From positions 3,720,001 to 3,784,000 of the forward strand of contig NZ_QPER01000001.1 of assembly GCF_009455635.1 (NCBI RefSeq): a DNA stretch of 64,000 nucleotides, given 5' to 3'. A program made the translations under genes and the position numbers. The notes under the pieces are model-generated. The model was not told the origin of the DNA, ran no database searches, and saw only the letters and a list, made by a program, of their open reading frames with translations. Shown here in pieces: positions 59,003-64,000 of this stretch (its first letter is position 1; every line of letters begins with the position of its first letter). This DNA comes from Paraburkholderia agricolaris (GTDB lineage: Bacteria; Pseudomonadota; Gammaproteobacteria; Burkholderiales; Burkholderiaceae).

Positions 59003-60559
59003 ATGAAGACTCTCAATAAGAAACTTTGCTTCGCGTTGCTAACGGCCAGCCTGGCTCTTTCGGCCTGCGGTGGTGGTGGTGGCGACGACGGCGACTCGAA
59101 CGCGACCAAAAACAACGACAAACCGGCAACACCGACGCCGAGCCCAACGCCGTCGCCTACGCCTAGCCCGAGTCCCGCGCCGGCGCCGGCTCCGACACCG
59201 ACACCGACACCGACTCCAACTCCGACTCCGACTCCGACTCCAACCCCGACTCCAACCCCGACACCAACTCCGACTCCAACCCCGACTCCGACTCCAACCC
59301 CGACCCCGACTCCGACTCCGACTCCAACTCCAACTCCAACTCCAACTCCAACTCCAACTCCAACTCCGACTCCGACTCCAACTCCGACTCCGACTCCGAC
59401 TCCGACTCCAACGCCAACCACCGACGTGAACACCGCGCCTATCGTCATTGATCGCACAATGCCCGGTGCCTCGGTCAACATGCCATACGTGAGCGTCGCC
59501 ATATGCATCCCTGGCGTGCAAGATGCCAACCAATGCGTAACCATCGATCACATGCTGCTCGACACTGGATCGGCGGGCGTACGCGTAATGGCCAGTGCAC
59601 TGGGGTCAGCACTCGCCGGCCGATTGCCGGCGCAGACAGGGGCCTCCAACGATCCGACCGGAGGTTCCCCAATCGCCCAATGCGCAACGTTCGGGGCCGG
59701 CTACACGTGGGGTTCAATCAAACGTGCCGACGTAACGATCGGTGGCAAGACGGCAGGCAATCTCCCAATCCAGGTGATCGGCGACGCTGCGTATCCCAAT
59801 GTCCCGTCAGATTGCGCTTCGCGTGGCATCAGCAACATCGGCAGCACGGTAGCCGCACTCGGCGCCAACGGCGTGGTCGGCATCAGCCCTTCGCGGACCG
59901 ACTATCCATCTGCGGCACAATCCGCTCTGTCGGCCACCTACTACTATTGTCCGTCCACGGGATCATGCACCGGCGCGCGGGTGCCGCTCGACACGCAGGT
60001 CATGAATCCGGTCGCCAACTTCACGTCGGACAACAACGGCACGATCGTGCGCCTGCCCGCATTGCCAGCAGGTGGCCAGGCAACGGCGACAGGTGAATTG
60101 GTTTTCGGCATTGGTACCCGGCAAAACAACGCGCTCCCGCCGACTACAACCGTTCTAAAGGTGGATAACAGCGGTGCCTTCACCACTGTCTATCAGGGGC
60201 GCACACTCACTAGCTATGTCGATAGCGGAACCCCGATACTCTGGTTCCCGGATACGGCGACGCCAGTAAGATGGGACGACTTTTACGTGCCGCCGACTAC
60301 GCTCAACCTATCCGCCACGTGGTATTCCGCCGACTATTCGACCGTCAGGAAAACCGGTACGGTTCTAACGGTGCCGTTCTCGATCGCCAACTCGTCAAAC
60401 CTGCTGGCGAGCCAGTACGCTGCCTATGGCAACCTCGGCAGATTCTGGTCCGAATGGACCTTCCTCTGGGGTTTGCCGTTCTTCTACGGCCGGGATATGT
60501 ACACCGCGCTCAGTAACGCCAAAGTCGGTACGCAAACCGGACCGTTTATTGCGTTCTGA
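59003..60559 (+). CDS. DUF3443 lipoprotein, pepsin-like, copy 2 with TP-repeat linker
   Basis: The 518-residue paralogue has a lipobox LSAC (Cys22), a Thr-Pro repeat linker at about residues 42-138, then the same domain as copy 1: [11 protein letters not shown] (Asp187), [20 protein letters not shown] (Asp407) and [15 protein letters not shown]. Both Asp motifs are kept, 220 residues apart. The rigid linker would hold the domain away from the membrane. It is the last gene before a strong terminator. Confidence 0.82.
   Translation: MKTLNKKLCFALLTASLALSACGGGGGDDGDSNATKNNDKPATPTPSPTPSPTPSPSPAPAPAPTPTPTPTPTPTPTPTPTPTPTPTPTPTPTPTPTPTPTPTPTPTPTPTPTPTPTPTPTPTPTPTPTPTPTPTPTPTTDVNTAPIVIDRTMPGASVNMPYVSVAICIPGVQDANQCVTIDHMLLDTGSAGVRVMASALGSALAGRLPAQTGASNDPTGGSPIAQCATFGAGYTWGSIKRADVTIGGKTAGNLPIQVIGDAAYPNVPSDCASRGISNIGSTVAALGANGVVGISPSRTDYPSAAQSALSATYYYCPSTGSCTGARVPLDTQVMNPVANFTSDNNGTIVRLPALPAGGQATATGELVFGIGTRQNNALPPTTTVLKVDNSGAFTTVYQGRTLTSYVDSGTPILWFPDTATPVRWDDFYVPPTTLNLSATWYSADYSTVRKTGTVLTVPFSIANSSNLLASQYAAYGNLGRFWSEWTFLWGLPFFYGRDMYTALSNAKVGTQTGPFIAF
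59185..59417 (+). repeat. hexanucleotide tandem repeat encoding Thr-Pro
   Basis: About 39 units of CCGACT or CCAACT (and a few CCGACA) run in tandem. Each unit adds one Pro-Thr pair, so changes in copy number keep the reading frame and alter only linker length. It is not a CRISPR array, as there are no spacers. Confidence 0.9.
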
Positions 60560-60590
60560 CCTTCCGCGACAAAATACACGTGACACATGA

Positions 60591-60619
60591 GGCCGGCGCC
60601 GCAAGGCGCCGGCCTTTTT
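60591..60619 (+). terminator. Rho-independent terminator after the DUF3443 locus
   Basis: GGCCGGCGCC and GGCGCCGGCC (10-base perfect arms) enclose a GCAA loop and are followed by TTTTT. Confidence 0.9.
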
Positions 60620-61156
60620 CACGTCACAACGGCCAACCATTGCAACACTGCTTCTTGCCCCCGCTCACCACGGAACCTGTGAATCTGAAGCTCAAAGATC
60701 GGTGCCATCTCGCCAACAAACGCGGCGCGCTCCTGAACCAACGGGTGACGGCACGGGTATCCGTAACGCGGATATCGGATGGCTCGACGCTGGCGCGCTC
60801 ATGCATGCCATGTCTCCTAGTGTGCTGGTCTTCCAATGCAGACAGACCACGGCGCATGCACAAAGGCGCGGCGGCCATGCACCGCCGACGCCCGCTGTCC
60901 GACAGGCACGCTTCGTTGCGGCGCGACACGCACCCGAACGAGGCGCACACCCCGCTTGTGCACCAGTTTCGCGCCAGATTACGCATAACTGACGTCGTGC
61001 ATCTCCCGCGCCGCAGCGCGCATTCCGCCGACTTCCAGTCGAAATGACCGCATGGCATGTGCCTTGCAGTACACAAGCGGCAAGTCATGCGGGATAAGCC
61101 CTGCTGTCTGAAATCGACGCCCATAAACATTCACCATCCATGGCAAGGGGAAATAC
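60620..61156. other. long intergenic region upstream of urtA
   Basis: No convincing gene is seen in these 537 bases. Open frames on both strands are basic and match nothing. The region carries the sigma-54 promoter and a weak NtrC-like half-site (TGCACCA at 60959-60965), which fits nitrogen control of urtA. Confidence 0.5.
61053..61068 (+). promoter_or_regulatory. sigma-54 promoter for urtA
   Basis: TGGCATGTGCCTTGCA matches the -24/-12 consensus, with GG and GC separated by ten bases. It lies about 90 bases before the urtA ATG. Sigma-54 with NtrC control is common for urea uptake genes. Confidence 0.85.
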
Positions 61157-62455
61157 ATGAAACGTCGCAGTCTGTTGAAGTTCGGCTCCATGTCGGGCGC
61201 ACTGGCGCTTGCTGGTCAGGTTCCGTTTGCTCACGCGCAATCGGGCAGCGGTCCGATCAAGGTAGGCGTTCTACATTCCTTGTCGGGCACGATGGCAATC
61301 TCGGAGACCTCGCTCAAAGACACCGCGCTGATGACCATTGCGGACATCAACAAGAACGGCGGCGTCATGGGCCGCCAACTGCAACCGGTGGTCGTGGACC
61401 CGGCGTCGAACTGGCCGCTATTCGCCGAAAAAGCGCGTCAACTGATCACCCAGGAAAAGTGCGCTGTCGTATTCGGCTGCTGGACCTCGGTGTCGCGCAA
61501 GTCGGTACTGCCAGTGTTCGAAGAACTGAACGGTCTGCTGTTCTACCCCGTGCAGTACGAAGGCGAAGAAATGTCGCGCAACGTGTTCTACACGGGCGCC
61601 GCGCCGAATCAGCAGGCGATCCCGGCAACCGAATACCTGATGAGCGCGGAAGGTGGTGGCGCCAAGCGCTTCTTCCTGCTCGGCACCGATTACGTATACC
61701 CCCGCACGACCAACAAGATCCTGCGTGCGTTCCTCAAGTCGAAAGGCGTGCAGGAAGCCGATATCCAGGAGGTCTACACGCCGTTCGGCCACAGCGACTA
61801 TCAGACCATCGTCGCGAACATCAAGACCTTCTCGCAAGGCGGCAAGACCGCGGTGATCTCGACCGTCAACGGCGACTCGAACGTGCCGTTCTACAAGGAA
61901 CTGGGCAACCAGGGGTTGAAGGCGACGGATGTGCCGGTGGTCGCGTTCTCGGTCGGCGAAGAAGAACTCCGCGGCATCGATACCAAACCGCTGGTCGGCA
62001 ACCTCGCAGCGTGGAACTACTTCATGTCGCTGCGCAACCCCACCAACGAAAAGTTCAAGAAGCAATGGGCGCAGTGGGTCAAGGACAACAACCTGCCGGG
62101 CGGCACCAAGCGTGTGACCAATGACCCGATGGAAGCGACCTTCGTCGGCATCCATATGTGGAAGCAGGCCGTCGAAAAAGCGAAGAGCACGGACGTGGAC
62201 AAGGTGCGCGTGGCAATGGTCGGCCAGACGTTCGCGGCACCGTCGGGCTTCACGCTCGAAATGGACGGCAATCATCATCTGCACAAGCCGGTCATGATCG
62301 GCGAAGTGCGTGCCGACGGCCAGTTCAACGTGGTGTGGCGCACCAAGACCGCGATTCGCGCACAACCGTGGAGTCCGTTCATTGCCGGCAATTCGAGCAA
62401 GCCGGACGTAGTCAGCTCGATTCCGGCGTTTCTGAAGCGCTCGCGCGTTGCCTGA
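61157..62455 (+). CDS. urtA: urea ABC transporter substrate-binding protein
   Basis: UrtA is the periplasmic urea-binding protein of the UrtABCDE importer. The 432-residue protein starts with a signal sequence containing RR (KRRSLLKFG), possibly Tat, and a type I binding fold: IKVGVLHSLSGTMAISE, VVVDPASNWPLFAEKA, CAVVFGCWTSVSRKSVLPVF and FYPVQYEGEE, which are UrtA-specific compared with amino-acid binders. urtB follows. Confidence 0.94.
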   Translation: MKRRSLLKFGSMSGALALAGQVPFAHAQSGSGPIKVGVLHSLSGTMAISETSLKDTALMTIADINKNGGVMGRQLQPVVVDPASNWPLFAEKARQLITQEKCAVVFGCWTSVSRKSVLPVFEELNGLLFYPVQYEGEEMSRNVFYTGAAPNQQAIPATEYLMSAEGGGAKRFFLLGTDYVYPRTTNKILRAFLKSKGVQEADIQEVYTPFGHSDYQTIVANIKTFSQGGKTAVISTVNGDSNVPFYKELGNQGLKATDVPVVAFSVGEEELRGIDTKPLVGNLAAWNYFMSLRNPTNEKFKKQWAQWVKDNNLPGGTKRVTNDPMEATFVGIHMWKQAVEKAKSTDVDKVRVAMVGQTFAAPSGFTLEMDGNHHLHKPVMIGEVRADGQFNVVWRTKTAIRAQPWSPFIAGNSSKPDVVSSIPAFLKRSRVA

Positions 62456-62567
62456 TTCTGAATCTGACAGGATGACGCAGTAAGTAGCAGCAAGTAATAC
62501 GACGGCGCGGCGGCGGCTCTTCAGCACGATGCCGCGCCGCCCTGCCGGTTTTTCTTCAAAGGCCATC

Positions 62568-64000
62568 ATGGCGTTTTCATTCCTGACTGTTGCACGACGC
62601 AGCGCACGACATACCATCGGCAGCCTGGCGCTTGTGCTCCTCGCCAGCGCGCCGCTTGCCGCTTTCGCGCTGAGCCCGGCCGACGTCGCGCCACTCGCTG
62701 GCGACGACTTCGATGCGAAATCCGCGGCCATCGACAAACTGATTGCGAACCACGACAAAGAATCGCTCGCTGTCCTCAAAGCGCTCTCCGAGGACAGCGC
62801 ACTCGCCACCGATTCCGGCGAGGTGCTGCTGCAAGACGGCGACACGGCGCGCGATGCCGTCACCGGCAAAACAGTCGCCGCGGGCGACGCGCAACCCGTC
62901 ACCCTGAACAACCTGCTGCGCTCGAAAGTAGCCGGCGCGCTCTCGGGATTGCAACTCGATTCGCCCGACGCCGCCACACGCGGTGCCGCCATTACGGCAT
63001 TGCTGCAAAACCCCGACCCGGCGATCAAGCCGCTCGTCGATGCGGCGCGCGCGAAGGAAACCGACCCGGCGCTCAAGAAACGCCTGGACACACTGTGGGC
63101 CATGACCGCGTTGCACGACGCAGACCCGGTCAAACGTCTCGAAGCCGTGCAACTGGTCGCCGCGCGGCACGATCTGGACATGAATGAACTACTGCGTCCG
63201 CTCGTCGCGAAGAAGCCGGATGGCAGCTTCAACGAAGCGGATAGCCGCGTGCGCGCCGCCGCGCAAAGCGGTATCGACGAACTCGATTCGATCCAGCGGC
63301 GCAGCCAGATCGCCGGCACGCTGTTCGCCGGCCTGTCGCTCGGCAGCGTGCTGCTGCTCGCCGCATTGGGTCTCGCGATCACGTACGGGTTGATCGGCGT
63401 GATCAACATGGCGCACGGCGAATTCCTGATGATCGGCGCATACGCCACCTATGTCGTGCAGAACCTGTTCCAGCGCTTTGCGCCCGGCGCATTCGACTGG
63501 TATCCGCTGCTTGCCGTGCCGGCTTCATTTGCCGCAGCCGGGCTGGTCGGCATCGTGCTCGAACGGCTGGTGTTGAAGCATCTGTACGGCCGTCCGCTCG
63601 AAACCCTGCTGACCACATTCGGCGTGAGCCTGATCCTGATTCAGGCAACGCGAATGCTGTTCGGCGCACAGAACGTCCAGGTGATCAACCCTGCGTGGAT
63701 GAGCGGCGGCGTGACCGTGCTGCCCAATCTGATCCTGCCGTATAACCGGCTGGCGATTCTGGCGTTTTCACTGATCGTCGTCGGGATTGCGTGGGCCGTC
63801 CTGACTAAGACCCGGCTGGGTCTGTTCGTGCGGGCCGTCACGCAGAACCGGCGGATGGCGGCATGCGTCGGCGTAAAAACCGCCCGCGTCGATTCGTATG
63901 CGTTCGCATTCGGTGCGGGCATTGCAGGTCTGGGTGGCTGTGCGCTGTCGCAGATCGGCAACGTGGGGCCGGACCTCGGCCAGAGCTACATCATCGATTC
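62568..64000 (+). CDS. urtB: urea ABC transporter permease UrtB, 5' part
   Basis: About 477 residues are present and the gene runs off the right edge. A signal-like start and ~240 residues of a helical Ala-rich domain (KLIANHDKESLAVLKALSED, TRGAAITALLQNPDPAIKP) precede the membrane part, which has ITYGLIGVINMAHGEFLMIG and TFGVSLILIQATRMLFG of the LivH/UrtB permease family. The long N-terminal extension is typical of UrtB. Start is the ATG at 62568. Confidence 0.92.
   Translation, partial: MAFSFLTVARRSARHTIGSLALVLLASAPLAAFALSPADVAPLAGDDFDAKSAAIDKLIANHDKESLAVLKALSEDSALATDSGEVLLQDGDTARDAVTGKTVAAGDAQPVTLNNLLRSKVAGALSGLQLDSPDAATRGAAITALLQNPDPAIKPLVDAARAKETDPALKKRLDTLWAMTALHDADPVKRLEAVQLVAARHDLDMNELLRPLVAKKPDGSFNEADSRVRAAAQSGIDELDSIQRRSQIAGTLFAGLSLGSVLLLAALGLAITYGLIGVINMAHGEFLMIGAYATYVVQNLFQRFAPGAFDWYPLLAVPASFAAAGLVGIVLERLVLKHLYGRPLETLLTTFGVSLILIQATRMLFGAQNVQVINPAWMSGGVTVLPNLILPYNRLAILAFSLIVVGIAWAVLTKTRLGLFVRAVTQNRRMAACVGVKTARVDSYAFAFGAGIAGLGGCALSQIGNVGPDLGQSYIID

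Noticed and set aside
59185..59417. Possible CRISPR array
   Set aside because: The repeats are six bases, contiguous and coding, with no spacers.
58873..59544. Minus-strand frame encoding a long Gly-Val repeat
   Set aside because: It is only the complement of the Thr-Pro repeat in the DUF3443 gene.
61418..63448. 676-residue open frame on the minus strand across urtA and urtB
   Set aside because: It is antisense to two clear family members and its translation is Ser/Ala/Arg-rich low-complexity sequence, a GC-rich shadow.

Overview
The window is GC-rich and reads as chromosomal DNA of a Burkholderiaceae betaproteobacterium, most likely Paraburkholderia. The basis is gene content and order: DUF3460-scpA-panC-panD, zapA-6S RNA-EVE gene, the compact cysI-DUF934-cysH-cysD-cysN-cobA cluster, pcm-rhodanese-tolC, and families such as DUF2486, DUF2844 and DUF3443. 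The genus is inference.

Layout. 1-5116: 5' part of tamA (minus), DUF3460, scpA, panC, panD, an orphan ParA ATPase and a hotdog thioesterase. 5117-6750: an AT-rich patch with a 'mobile mystery' pair, an HTH protein (MmpA) overlapping a Fic-domain protein (MmpB), behind an array of GAAGCA half-sites. 6840-19300: doxX, then a cobalamin region: cobQ (minus), divergent cobU-cbiB-cobD-btuF, an inserted Fic-like regulator gene with a degenerate active site and its own palindromic operator array, and a minus-strand unit of cobalamin riboswitch, btuB remnant, btuC, btuD, cobT, cobS and cobC. 19548-32182: housekeeping genes: zapB-like, zapA, 6S RNA, EVE, SIMPL, lgt, a LysR regulator divergent from ilvD, cytochrome c, DUF2486, holC, pepA, lptF-lptG, cbiX. 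32183-32837: an intergenic element that is almost entirely one large imperfect inverted repeat between two convergent genes. 32838-40237: sulfate assimilation cluster with its siroheme methyltransferase, and divergent cysB. 40270-46491: a lone substrate-binding protein, an RND adaptor/pump pair and a small conserved protein. 46499-53464: a sugar-type ABC transporter operon (LacI, ATPase, permease, binding protein, TIM-barrel isomerase, Gfo/Idh/MocA oxidoreductase) behind a 22-bp palindrome. 53806-56403: pcm, rhodanese, TolC-family protein. 56536-60559: two tandem copies of a DUF2844-DUF3443 gene pair. 61157-64000: urtA and the start of urtB behind a sigma-54 promoter.

How genes work together. 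The cobalamin genes cover B12 import (btuC, btuD, btuF), cobyric acid amidation, cobinamide and aminopropanol side-chain steps and lower-ligand assembly; the outer-membrane receptor gene behind the riboswitch is decayed. The cys genes convert sulfate to sulfide, and cobA makes the siroheme precursor for CysI. The most novel-looking part is the duplicated DUF2844-DUF3443 locus. Both DUF3443 lipoproteins carry two aspartic-protease-like motifs (DTGS, DSGT) in the order and context of pepsin. Each pair starts with a secreted DUF2844 protein whose Shine-Dalgarno sequence sits in a conserved inverted repeat. All functional claims here rest on reading the sequence; no database search was run.
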